Shown: positions 27,183 through 35,533 of the stretch, piece after piece
How the letters are laid out: the number at the start of each line of letters is the position of its first letter
Position numbering within the stretch: the first letter of the stretch is position 1
Origin: Planctomycetaceae bacterium
Lineage (GTDB): Bacteria > Planctomycetota > Planctomycetia > Pirellulales > Pirellulaceae
Length of the DNA: 36,471 bases
Direction: 5' to 3'
Assembly (NCBI GenBank): GCA_002709045.1
Contig: PAPJ01000034.1
Span: 1 to 36,471, forward strand
Notes under the pieces: generated by a model
Told to the model about the DNA's origin: nothing
Database searches by the model: none
What the model saw: only the letters and a program-made list of their open reading frames with translations
Made by a program: the position numbers and the translations under genes

Positions 27183-28481
27183 ATGTTTATTATCTCACGT
27201 CTACTTTGCGCACTTATCATCACCATTTCGACCGTCGCTTCGGCTACGGCCGTCAACGGCGATTATTACAGCGTGAACTATGAACCAACCGGCCGGGAAG
27301 GTGGCCTGCAAATCGGGGTAACTCATACGCTATGGGTACCCGAAAAGGCGCGGCAGATTCGCGGGATCATCATTCATCAGCACGGCTGCGGTGTTGGTGC
27401 CTGTAAATCAGGTGAGACAGCGGCTTACGACGTACACTGGCAAGCCCTCGCCGCTAAGTGGGATTGTGCCCTTCTAGGACCATCCTATCGGCAGTCAGCC
27501 GAACAGAGTTGCCGACTTTGGTGTGACCCTCGCAATGGTTCGGCCGACGTTCTGGTCAACTCTCTAAAAAAACTGGCTCACGATGCCGAACATCCGGAAA
27601 TAGCGACGGCGCCCTGGTGCTTGTGGGGCCATTCGGGCGGGGGATTCTGGTCGAGCCTGCTGCAAATGCAATATCCTGAACGAATTGTGTCCATCTGGTT
27701 CCAATCCGGAACAGCCTATGGCTATTGGAAAAAGGGGGAGACACAGGCTCCCGTTATACCCAAAGCGGCGATGCAGGTTCCAATGATGGCCAATCCGGGG
27801 CTTAAAGAAAAAGAGCACGAGCGATTTCATGTGGCCTGGGACTATAGTCTGGCGATGTTCAGTGATTACCGAAAGCAGGGTGCACCGATCGCATTTACTC
27901 CCGACCCGGCAACCGGTCATGACACGGGAGATTCCCGATATCTGGCCATTGCATTTTTTGATACCACGCTAAAAATGCGCTTACCTAAAAAGATTGGTGG
28001 TTCACTTCGACTAATTGATCAAAATAAGGCCTACCTGGTTTCACCGGATTCTACCGCTCCGGTTCCTGCTGCAAAATACGAAAGTGACATACTAAAAGCC
28101 TCCTGGCTACCTGACAAAGAGTATGCCCGAAAATGGTCTGAATTCGTCAGAACCGGAGTGGTTGGTGATAACACACCTCCCCCGCCGGTCACAATGGTAA
28201 CCGCTCGGGCTACCGCAGATGGTATCCATGTCAGTTGGAAAGCTGATGCGGATTTTGAGAGTGGGATTCGGCAGTTTGTCATATTGCGTAACGGAAAGGA
28301 AGTTGGACGACTTCCTCAAACGCTGCCTAAAAAACCATATCGCAATCTCTATCAGGGCAAAACATATGGTGATACACCGGTCGCAGGCTTTCCAAAACCT
28401 GAATTCCTCGATCCGGCAGGCAAGAGCAGCGACAAGTACAACATTGTTTCCATTAATAGTGCTGGGTTGGAGTCAGAATAA
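27183..28481 (+). CDS. Secreted alpha/beta hydrolase-like protein with C-terminal FN3-like domain
   Basis: A signal peptide (1-23) precedes a hydrolase core. IIIHQHGCGVG (62-72) forms the oxyanion strand, CLWGHSGGGFW (146-156) is the nucleophile elbow with Ser151, and His246 (ATGHDTGD) may be the catalytic histidine. The acid residue is not clear. Six cysteines cluster at 69, 74, 95, 110, 114 and 146, which is unusual and could give disulfides in an exported protein. Residues 332-432 hold a fibronectin-III-like stretch (TMVTARATADGIHVSWKAD), often used for carbohydrate or surface binding. It follows the DUF1552 gene by 22 bases and precedes uup by 6, so it may be co-transcribed with both. The substrate is unknown; an esterase is plausible. 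Confidence 0.7.
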   Translation: MFIISRLLCALIITISTVASATAVNGDYYSVNYEPTGREGGLQIGVTHTLWVPEKARQIRGIIIHQHGCGVGACKSGETAAYDVHWQALAAKWDCALLGPSYRQSAEQSCRLWCDPRNGSADVLVNSLKKLAHDAEHPEIATAPWCLWGHSGGGFWSSLLQMQYPERIVSIWFQSGTAYGYWKKGETQAPVIPKAAMQVPMMANPGLKEKEHERFHVAWDYSLAMFSDYRKQGAPIAFTPDPATGHDTGDSRYLAIAFFDTTLKMRLPKKIGGSLRLIDQNKAYLVSPDSTAPVPAAKYESDILKASWLPDKEYARKWSEFVRTGVVGDNTPPPPVTMVTARATADGIHVSWKADADFESGIRQFVILRNGKEVGRLPQTLPKKPYRNLYQGKTYGDTPVAGFPKPEFLDPAGKSSDKYNIVSINSAGLESE

Positions 28482-28487
28482 AACTCA

Positions 28488-30278
28488 ATGGCAATTATTT
28501 CTCTGGAAGACGTCACAATCGGTTATCGCGGACCGACATTACTGGAAAAAGCGAGTTGTCGCATTGAGGACAATCAGCACATTGGATTGCTGGGAAGAAA
28601 CGGTGCCGGGAAAACGACGCTGATGCGTTTGATTCTTGGTTTGGAGAATCCTGATGAAGGGCAGGTCATTGTCCATCCGGACAAAACGGTCGCCTGGCTA
28701 CCTCAGGAAGTCCCGGAAGATATGCCCGGAACGGTAGAGGACATAGTGCTGACTGGTATGCAGGGCAGCCCCTTGCCTGAGTGGGAACAAATTCAAAAGG
28801 TTGAACAACTGGCTTCCCGAATGCAACTCGATTTAAATGCCCGCTGCCGTGATTTGTCATCGGGATGGAAACGTCGCGTATTACTGGCACAAGCAATCGT
28901 TTCTGAACCAGATCTGCTGTGCCTTGATGAGCCGACCAACCATTTAGATATCGAATCCATTCGCTGGCTGGAGTCTTTTCTTACCCGTTGGCGGGGTTCA
29001 CTTTTGTTTGTCACGCACGACCGGGCTTTTCTACGCAAGATCGCAAAAAGGATTCTTGAAATCGATCGTGGTCGCATCTTTGACTGGACCTGCGATTACG
29101 AAACGTTTCTGGTGAGGAAGGAAGAGTTTCTAGCCGCTGAAGAAAAGCAAAATGCATTGTTTGACAAAAAGCTGGCTCAGGAAGAAGCCTGGATTCGACA
29201 GGGCATCAAGGCGCGACGTACTCGCAACGAGGGCCGGGTACGCGCATTAAAACAACTCCGCATTGAACGCAGTCAACGCCGCGAACATACCGGAAAATCT
29301 AATCTCCAAATCCAGGATTCCCAAAAAAGTGGACAACTTGTCGCCGAAGCAAAGAATGTCTCATTTAGTTACGATGACCAACCCGTTGTCCGTTCTTTTT
29401 CAACAACAATTATGCGGGGAGACAAAATCGGGGTGATCGGGCCGAACGGTGCCGGCAAAACAACCCTTCTCAAGCTATTGCTTGGGCAGCTTGAAACTCA
29501 AACCGGAAGCATACGACTGGGCACAAATATCGAATTGGCATATTTTGATCAGCTACGTGAGCAACTCGATCCGAATCAAACCGTGCAGGAAAATGTCGGG
29601 GAAGGGGCGACAAAGATAACGATCAATGGGAATGCAAAACACGTTCTCGGTTATCTGCAGGATTTTCTATTCACCCCGGATCGTGCGCGCATGCAGGTCA
29701 AATTCCTTTCCGGCGGGGAACGTCATCGGATCTTATTAGCTAAACTGTTTGCGAAACCGGCGAATGTCATCGTTTTGGACGAACCTACCAACGACCTCGA
29801 TACCGAAACACTTGAATTGCTTGAAGAACGGTTACTGGCCTTCGAGGGAACTGTCATTATCGTCAGTCATGACCGGGCATTCCTCAATAATGTTATCACA
29901 AGCACAATCGCGATTGAAAACGGTCACTGCAAGCAATACCACGGTGGTTATGACGACTGGTTGCGGCAAAGTGCTGCCAGAAAACAGCCCCAAACACCAG
30001 TTGCTAAACCTCCGCAAACCAGATCCGTGAAGCAGCCAAAAACAAACCTCGCAGAAAAACTGTCCTATAAAGAAAAGCAGGAATACGAAAAACTTCCTCA
30101 AACGATTGAGGAAATAGAAAAAAGGATCTCTGCTGTGCATACAGTGATGTCTGCCCCGGAATTCTACAAAAAACCTGCTGATGAGCTCAAAAATACCAGC
30201 GAAGGGCTAAGAAGGCTGGAAGATGAGCTTGAAATAGCTATGCATCGCTGGGAAGCGCTTTCACAGCGTGACAACTAG
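28488..30278 (+). CDS. uup: ABC-F ATPase Uup
   Basis: The 596-residue protein has two ABC domains without membrane segments. Walker A motifs are GRNGAGKT (36-43) and GPNGAGKT. The signatures are LSSGW (123-127, one Gly changed to Ser) and LSGGE, with Walker B LDEPTNHLD and LDEPTNDLD. The linker IRQGIKARRTRNEGRVRALK matches E. coli Uup almost exactly, and a C-terminal coiled coil (about 520-590) is also Uup-like. Uup acts in ribosome-linked and DNA-recombination roles; in E. coli it limits precise transposon excision. The start ATG has no ribosome site and sits 6 bases after the hydrolase stop, so it may be read by coupling. Confidence 0.95.
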   Translation: MAIISLEDVTIGYRGPTLLEKASCRIEDNQHIGLLGRNGAGKTTLMRLILGLENPDEGQVIVHPDKTVAWLPQEVPEDMPGTVEDIVLTGMQGSPLPEWEQIQKVEQLASRMQLDLNARCRDLSSGWKRRVLLAQAIVSEPDLLCLDEPTNHLDIESIRWLESFLTRWRGSLLFVTHDRAFLRKIAKRILEIDRGRIFDWTCDYETFLVRKEEFLAAEEKQNALFDKKLAQEEAWIRQGIKARRTRNEGRVRALKQLRIERSQRREHTGKSNLQIQDSQKSGQLVAEAKNVSFSYDDQPVVRSFSTTIMRGDKIGVIGPNGAGKTTLLKLLLGQLETQTGSIRLGTNIELAYFDQLREQLDPNQTVQENVGEGATKITINGNAKHVLGYLQDFLFTPDRARMQVKFLSGGERHRILLAKLFAKPANVIVLDEPTNDLDTETLELLEERLLAFEGTVIIVSHDRAFLNNVITSTIAIENGHCKQYHGGYDDWLRQSAARKQPQTPVAKPPQTRSVKQPKTNLAEKLSYKEKQEYEKLPQTIEEIEKRISAVHTVMSAPEFYKKPADELKNTSEGLRRLEDELEIAMHRWEALSQRDN

Positions 30279-30289
30279 AACACTACCCC

Positions 30290-30311
30290 CCGCAATAACT
30301 AATTTTTGCGG
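30290..30311 (+). terminator. Weak hairpin after uup
   Basis: CCGCAA (30290-30295) pairs with TTGCGG (30306-30311) around a 10-base loop, 11 bases after the uup stop. No T-run follows the stem, so termination by this hairpin alone is doubtful. Confidence 0.35.
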
Positions 30312-30391
30312 TCTGCTGTGGCAGCAAGAGCTATTGATACTTATAATAGCTTGGTTGGATTACCGATATAGGTAGTGGATATTGAATTAAC

Positions 30392-30397
30392 GGAGGG
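30392..30397 (+). promoter_or_regulatory. Strong Shine-Dalgarno before the DUF1501 gene
   Basis: GGAGGG ends 8 bases before the ATG at 30406. A TATAAT lies at 30342-30347 with no good -35 box, giving a leader of about 50 bases. The site fixes the start codon and suggests good translation. Confidence 0.7.
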
Positions 30398-30405
30398 AAA
30401 TTCCG

Positions 30406-31749
30406 ATGCTTTCTATTTACGGCAAGAAGTCACCAAAGGGCTCATTTTGCGACGGGATCAGCCGTCGTAGCGTTTTAAAAATTGGTGCGTTGGGCTTTGG
30501 TGCATTCGGTCTCAATATGGCCGATATTCTGCGAGCCGAAAGCAAAACGGGAACGTCCATGAAGCATAAAGCCGTCATTAATGTTTTCCTTGGCGGCGGC
30601 CCTCCTCATCAGGATATGTGGGAAATCAAAACTGAAGCTCCGAAAGAGATCCGTGGTCCATTCAAGCCAATTTCAACAAGTGTCCCCGGAGTCCAGATTG
30701 GTGAATGCTTTCCTAAGATTGCCCAGATCATGGACAAGTCAACGGTACTGCGTGCCGTTGTTGGTTGTGAAGGTCGCCACGATTCGTTTCAGTGCATGAC
30801 TGGTTTCCGTCATGCACAGATGCGGGCATTAGGTGGGCACCCTGCATTGGGCAGTGTTTTACATAAGTTACAGGGTCCTGTCGATCCCAGTGTTCCACCA
30901 TACATTGGTATGAAAACCGACGGTGTCTGGCGAAATCCCGGGACTCCTGGTTTCCTCGGTGCTGCTTACTCTCCGTTTATTCCGGATGGTCAGGGGTTGG
31001 CCGATATGAAGCTGAGCGGAATCACCACAGATCGACTGGCTGATAGAAAAGCAGTCTTGAAAAGCTTTGATCGCCTGAAAACAAGTATCGATGCAACCGG
31101 TCAGCTTGAAGGTCTGGACTCATACCAACAACAGGCGTTTGACGTATTGACGTCAAGTAAATTAGTAGATGCTTTGGATGTATCCAAAGAAGATCCTTCC
31201 ATCCGCGCCCGATACGGCGACGGAAAACCATTCCAGTACAAGTATGACGGTGCTGACACTAATAACGAAAGGCTATTACAAGCCCGACGGTTGGTGGAAG
31301 TGGGCGTTCGCTGTGTCACATTAACTTACGGTCGTTGGGACAGTCACGGTGACAACGAAGGTCTGGTTCGTCACCATGGTACTCGTATCGACCAGGCGGT
31401 TGCAGCTTTGGTTACCGATTTAGAAGAACGTGGTATGCTCGACAACGTCACGGTTCTGGTTTGGGGTGAATTCGGACGCACACCTCGGATCAATGCCAAT
31501 GGTGGTCGTGACCACTGGCCTCAGGTTAGCTGTGCGTACATGGCCGGCGGTGGCATGAAAAACGGCCAGGCGATCGGAAGCACTAACCGTCTGGGTGAAC
31601 ACGCTCACAGTCGTCCGGTGGATGTTCAGGAAATCTTTGCGACGGTTTATCACAACCTTGGCATCGATACCAGTGCCACTACAGTCGTCGACCCAACCGG
31701 TCGTCCGCAGTACCTGACACAAATGAACCCCATCGCCGAGTTAGTCTAA
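30406..31749 (+). CDS. DUF1501 protein with Tat-like N terminus
   Basis: The 447-residue protein begins with a planctomycete-type twin-arginine leader (SRRSVLKIGALGFGAFGL, Arg20-Arg21). The DUF1501 fold belongs to the alkaline-phosphatase/sulfatase-like clan. GGGPPHQDMWE at the start of the domain, RWDSHGDNEG (metal-type Asp and His) and WGEFGRTPRIN mark it. The reaction is unknown. It is followed 50 bases later by its common partner, a PSCyt1/DUF1549/DUF1553 protein. The two are thought to act as a unit outside the inner membrane, perhaps in breakdown of complex polysaccharides. A strong ribosome site supports the start. Confidence 0.92.
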   Translation: MLSIYGKKSPKGSFCDGISRRSVLKIGALGFGAFGLNMADILRAESKTGTSMKHKAVINVFLGGGPPHQDMWEIKTEAPKEIRGPFKPISTSVPGVQIGECFPKIAQIMDKSTVLRAVVGCEGRHDSFQCMTGFRHAQMRALGGHPALGSVLHKLQGPVDPSVPPYIGMKTDGVWRNPGTPGFLGAAYSPFIPDGQGLADMKLSGITTDRLADRKAVLKSFDRLKTSIDATGQLEGLDSYQQQAFDVLTSSKLVDALDVSKEDPSIRARYGDGKPFQYKYDGADTNNERLLQARRLVEVGVRCVTLTYGRWDSHGDNEGLVRHHGTRIDQAVAALVTDLEERGMLDNVTVLVWGEFGRTPRINANGGRDHWPQVSCAYMAGGGMKNGQAIGSTNRLGEHAHSRPVDVQEIFATVYHNLGIDTSATTVVDPTGRPQYLTQMNPIAELV

Positions 31750-31799
31750 AGCGGTTCGGGTTGTTTGCTAAACCGTCCAACTACATCTTGGGTGTGGAT

Positions 31800-34469
31800 G
31801 TGAAACACTTCGTTCAATATTTGCTCTCCTGCTGTATTGTTTGCTGCGCGGCTTCACCGGCAGTCACTGCAGATGAACGGGAAGATTTCTTTGAAGCCCG
31901 AATCCGGCCACTCTTAATCAGCAGATGCACTGAGTGCCATGGTTCTCTAATTCGCGAAGGTGAATTGCAGTTGGACCATCAGGCAGCTGCGTTTACCGGA
32001 GGAGTCTCCGGAAAGGCGATTATTCCCGGTGATGCTAAAAACAGTCTACTTTACCAGGCGGTTGCACAAACGCATGAATCACTCGCCATGCCTCCGGATG
32101 ACTCACTATCAAATGAGGAGATCGCAAATATACGAAAATGGATTGATGAAGGAGCCGTCTGGCCGGTTTCTAAAATTGAGTTCTTTCAACGTTCGATCTT
32201 TAACACAATCACCAGGTCCTGTGTTAAATGTCACGACGAGAAACAAAAGCCCGGCGGTCTAAGCCTTGTAAGTCGTGAGCGGCTTTTGAGAGGTGGGCAG
32301 TCCGGTCCGGCGGCGGTTGCAGGTGATGCAGACAACAGTCTGTTAATCAATATGCTTAGCGGACGTGTCAGCAGTTCCACCGATCATACTGAGATACTCA
32401 ATAAAAAGGATCTGGCATCATTCCAACAATGGATCAATGACGGTATTCACTGGCGGGAACCAAATGCCGCACCTCAGTATGTGATTGCTGATGAGCAAAG
32501 GGAGTTTTGGTCTTTTCAACCGGTTCTCCGCTCCGCGGTGCCCTCCAGCTCTTCAAACTCCGTCAATCCAATTGATCATTACATCCAGTCACAGTTGGAC
32601 AATGGTCATTTAAAGCCGTCTCGTCAGGCTTCGGCACGAGACCTGATCCGGCGCGCTTACTACGATCTGCTAGGGCTTCCACCGGAGCCCGCACAAATCC
32701 GCGACTTTCAACAGCAGTTTACCGAACACGGCCGGTCCGCGTTTGCAGATTTGGTTGATCGACTTTTAGAATCTCCGCACTACGGAGAACGTTGGGGGCG
32801 GCACTGGCTGGACCTCGTACGTTATGCGGACACGGCAGGCGATGCCGCTGACTTCCCGGTGCCTGAAGCCTATAAGTATCGCAACTATGTCATCGATTCT
32901 TTTAACCGCGACAAACCTTACGACCAATTCATCAAAGAGCAACTGGCAGGCGATCTGTTGCCAGCGGACAGTGAGGATCACCGCTGGGAACAAGTCATTG
33001 GCACCGGCTACATTGCAATTAGCCGCAGAATCGGAGTCAGCCCCCAAAACCTTAAGCACATCACCATTGAAGACACGATTAACAATCTCGGAACGACTTT
33101 TTTGGGTCTTACGCTGGGATGTGCCCGTTGTCATGACCACAAGTTTGATCCACTACCGACAACCGACTACTACGCACTTTACGGCATCTTTGCCAGTTCC
33201 ATCTACCCACACGCCGGGGCTGAGCACAAACCCTGGCGTCAGGATTTCGTCTACCGTATTGGCCAGGACGAGGCTGCTCAACTGCTGGCTGAAAAACGCG
33301 AAGTGCTTGAGCAATGGAATCAGAAAGAGCGTGTGGCGCTGGAGCTTTACCGGGACTTCCAGCGAAAAAAAGTTACTGAGCCCGGAAAGACCCGGCAATC
33401 AACCTGGGCAAATGTACTGGCCGTTCGTGAGCAACGCCGTCGGCATGCAGAGTCGTTTCCGGATTTGGAAATTGCTTATGCCATACAGGAGGGATCACCC
33501 CACGATGAATTTGTCCAGCGTGGAGGTAGCCCGGCAACCAATGCACGCGGGCAATTAGTTCCACGCGGTTTCCTGCAGATTCTGGGAGGACAAACACTTT
33601 CGGCAGACGCTCAGGGAAGCGGACGGCTGGAATTAGCCAACTGGATCGCCGCCAACGACAATCCGTTAACTGCGCGTGTCATGGCTAACCGTATCTGGCA
33701 TTATCACTTTGGCAAGGGACTGGTGACCTCCACAAGTGATTTCGGTGTTCGCGGAAACACACCAACACACCCACAGCTGCTTGACTATCTGGCTTTAGAG
33801 CTGATGGATCAGGGGTGGTCAATCAAGCACCTCCATCGTCGCATCATGAATTCAGATGTTTACATGCGTTCAACCGGTGACGTTACCCAAAGCATCGCAC
33901 GGGATCCGGACAACAAAAACTATTGGCGATTTGACCGACAGCGGATGGATGCGGAACAAATCCGAGACACTCTGCTGACGATCAGTCAGGAGTTAGACAA
34001 TACCCGGGGCAGCCGCCACCCGTTTGATCATCGACTGACGTACTTTTACCGTCAACACGAGCCTTTTGTGGGATCCTTTGAGACACCTCAACGAACCGTC
34101 TACCAAATGCAACAACGTTTCGTTAAGAATGACTATCTGGATTTATTCGACGGGCCGGACGGTAATATTCAAATGTCTGAACGCAAGGTCACAACGACTA
34201 CGTTGCAGGCATTGTTTATGATGAATTCCGACTTTATTCACCAGCGTTCTCAGATCATTGCAGAACGGATTCTCAAAGAAGCGGCTAATACAGACCTGCG
34301 TATTCAGCAGTCCTATGAATTGCTCTTCGGACGCAGACCAATGCCGCATGAAACCGAGCATGTAAAAACGATAGTTGAACGTCTGACACAGGCCTCCGAT
34401 CAAAGTGCCGCCTGGTTATCGGTCATTCGCAGTATGTTAAGTAGCAACGAATTTTTCTATCTGGACTAA
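31800..34469 (+). CDS. Tandem PSCyt1, DUF1549 and DUF1553 protein
   Basis: After a signal peptide (about 1-24) come two PSCyt1-like haem domains. The first has CTECH (43-47) with an MPP (Met97) as axial ligand. The second has CVKCH (141-145) but no MPP motif. DUF1549 follows (about 250-460), with YGERWGRHWLDLVRYADT and a third CxxCH in CARCHDHKFDPLPT. DUF1553 comes near the end (ANWIAANDNPLTARVMANRIW). The frame opens at a TTG (31761), but the GTG at 31800 gives a clean signal peptide; a GTG at 31794 is an alternative. There is no good ribosome site. The family partner DUF1501 lies upstream. The function is unknown; it presumably moves electrons or binds a substrate outside the cytoplasm. Confidence 0.9.
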   Translation: MKHFVQYLLSCCIVCCAASPAVTADEREDFFEARIRPLLISRCTECHGSLIREGELQLDHQAAAFTGGVSGKAIIPGDAKNSLLYQAVAQTHESLAMPPDDSLSNEEIANIRKWIDEGAVWPVSKIEFFQRSIFNTITRSCVKCHDEKQKPGGLSLVSRERLLRGGQSGPAAVAGDADNSLLINMLSGRVSSSTDHTEILNKKDLASFQQWINDGIHWREPNAAPQYVIADEQREFWSFQPVLRSAVPSSSSNSVNPIDHYIQSQLDNGHLKPSRQASARDLIRRAYYDLLGLPPEPAQIRDFQQQFTEHGRSAFADLVDRLLESPHYGERWGRHWLDLVRYADTAGDAADFPVPEAYKYRNYVIDSFNRDKPYDQFIKEQLAGDLLPADSEDHRWEQVIGTGYIAISRRIGVSPQNLKHITIEDTINNLGTTFLGLTLGCARCHDHKFDPLPTTDYYALYGIFASSIYPHAGAEHKPWRQDFVYRIGQDEAAQLLAEKREVLEQWNQKERVALELYRDFQRKKVTEPGKTRQSTWANVLAVREQRRRHAESFPDLEIAYAIQEGSPHDEFVQRGGSPATNARGQLVPRGFLQILGGQTLSADAQGSGRLELANWIAANDNPLTARVMANRIWHYHFGKGLVTSTSDFGVRGNTPTHPQLLDYLALELMDQGWSIKHLHRRIMNSDVYMRSTGDVTQSIARDPDNKNYWRFDRQRMDAEQIRDTLLTISQELDNTRGSRHPFDHRLTYFYRQHEPFVGSFETPQRTVYQMQQRFVKNDYLDLFDGPDGNIQMSERKVTTTTLQALFMMNSDFIHQRSQIIAERILKEAANTDLRIQQSYELLFGRRPMPHETEHVKTIVERLTQASDQSAAWLSVIRSMLSSNEFFYLD

Positions 34470-34499
34470 TCCCTCGAAATTCATTTACCTTTAATTGAT

Positions 34500-35459
34500 A
34501 TGATCTTTTCATCGCGTGTAGTGTTAATATTCTGCTGTATCACCATCCTGCACTGTGACAGTTTCAATACAAAACTAGTTGCACAGGAAGGCCCCTTATT
34601 AAAAAAACGTATCGCTGAGTTGGAAGCAGAGAACCGGGCACTGCGGAAAGTAATCAGTGACGTACAGCAAACACTCAAAGATGTGCCACTACAATCTGCC
34701 ACATCCAGGCCAAATGCAGATGGGCTCCGCATCATTGTGCTACCCGATGACTGGGGCGATTCGGGCATTGAAGACATCAAGAAGGTCGCTGACTCGACCG
34801 CTCACCCAATCGCCTCTCTATTGGAATCAAGCGGCTTTTCACCAATCCTTCTGCAACGAAGCAGGTCCGGCCCCGTCACCCTGTATAAGCGTGGCGTTGG
34901 CAACGAGTACATCGTCAAGCTTGATACCGAAGATCGGGCCTGGGCACAACTGGCCTTTCAGTTTGCTCACGAATTCTGCCATATCCTTTGTAATTATCGT
35001 AACGTGGACAACCCGCAATTGTGGTTTGAAGAAACGATTTGCGAAGTCGCATCACTGTACTCATTAAGACAAATGGGGGAACACTGGAAAACCAATCCCC
35101 CATACTCTAACTGGAAGAGCTATTCAGTAGCGCTTACGAATTACGCCAACGACAGGATCGACGAACAACAAAAAAACAATCAGTCACTGGCAGAATTCTA
35201 TCGTAATAATATGGCTGCACTAACGAAGAGCGGGACAGACAGGGAGTTAAATAACTTTATCGCTATTAAACTCCTAAAAACCTTTGAACAAACTCCGTCG
35301 GGCTGGCAAAGCATCAGGTATCTCAATTTAGGAGAGGCCGGCGAAAACGACTCGTTTCAGGCATATTTGTCCGGATGGTACCAGAGAGTCCCTGAAAAAC
35401 ACTGGCCATTCGTCGCAAAGATTGCTAAGCAATTCGAGTTGGACTTGTTCGAAAATTAG
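34500..35459 (+). CDS. Putative secreted HExxH metallopeptidase-like protein, unrecognised family
   Basis: I do not recognise a named family. A hydrophobic N terminus (1 to about 28) suggests export, and residues 35-62 form a heptad-like coiled coil (KKRIAELEAENRALRKVISD). Residues 152-185 hold AFQFAHEFCHILCN, then WFEETICEVAS. This is a zincin-type HExxH (His157, Glu158, His161) with a likely third ligand at Glu178, in the W-x-x-E position used by gluzincins such as M61-like and DUF1570-like proteins. Length is 319 residues. It lies 30 bases after the DUF1553 gene and 74 before the next DUF1501 gene, all on the same strand, so it may belong to that cluster. A peptidase role is inferred from the motif alone. 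Confidence 0.6.
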   Translation: MIFSSRVVLIFCCITILHCDSFNTKLVAQEGPLLKKRIAELEAENRALRKVISDVQQTLKDVPLQSATSRPNADGLRIIVLPDDWGDSGIEDIKKVADSTAHPIASLLESSGFSPILLQRSRSGPVTLYKRGVGNEYIVKLDTEDRAWAQLAFQFAHEFCHILCNYRNVDNPQLWFEETICEVASLYSLRQMGEHWKTNPPYSNWKSYSVALTNYANDRIDEQQKNNQSLAEFYRNNMAALTKSGTDRELNNFIAIKLLKTFEQTPSGWQSIRYLNLGEAGENDSFQAYLSGWYQRVPEKHWPFVAKIAKQFELDLFEN

Positions 35460-35521
35460 AAAACAAGATTAAAATAAAGCAAGGCTAAGTACAGGAAGAC
35501 TGTAACTCACATTAAGTCTTT

Positions 35522-35526
35522 AGGAG
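35522..35526 (+). promoter_or_regulatory. Shine-Dalgarno before the last DUF1501 gene
   Basis: AGGAG ends 7 bases before the ATG at 35534. It supports that start for a gene that runs off the window edge. Confidence 0.65.
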
Positions 35527-35533
35527 CAAGAAC

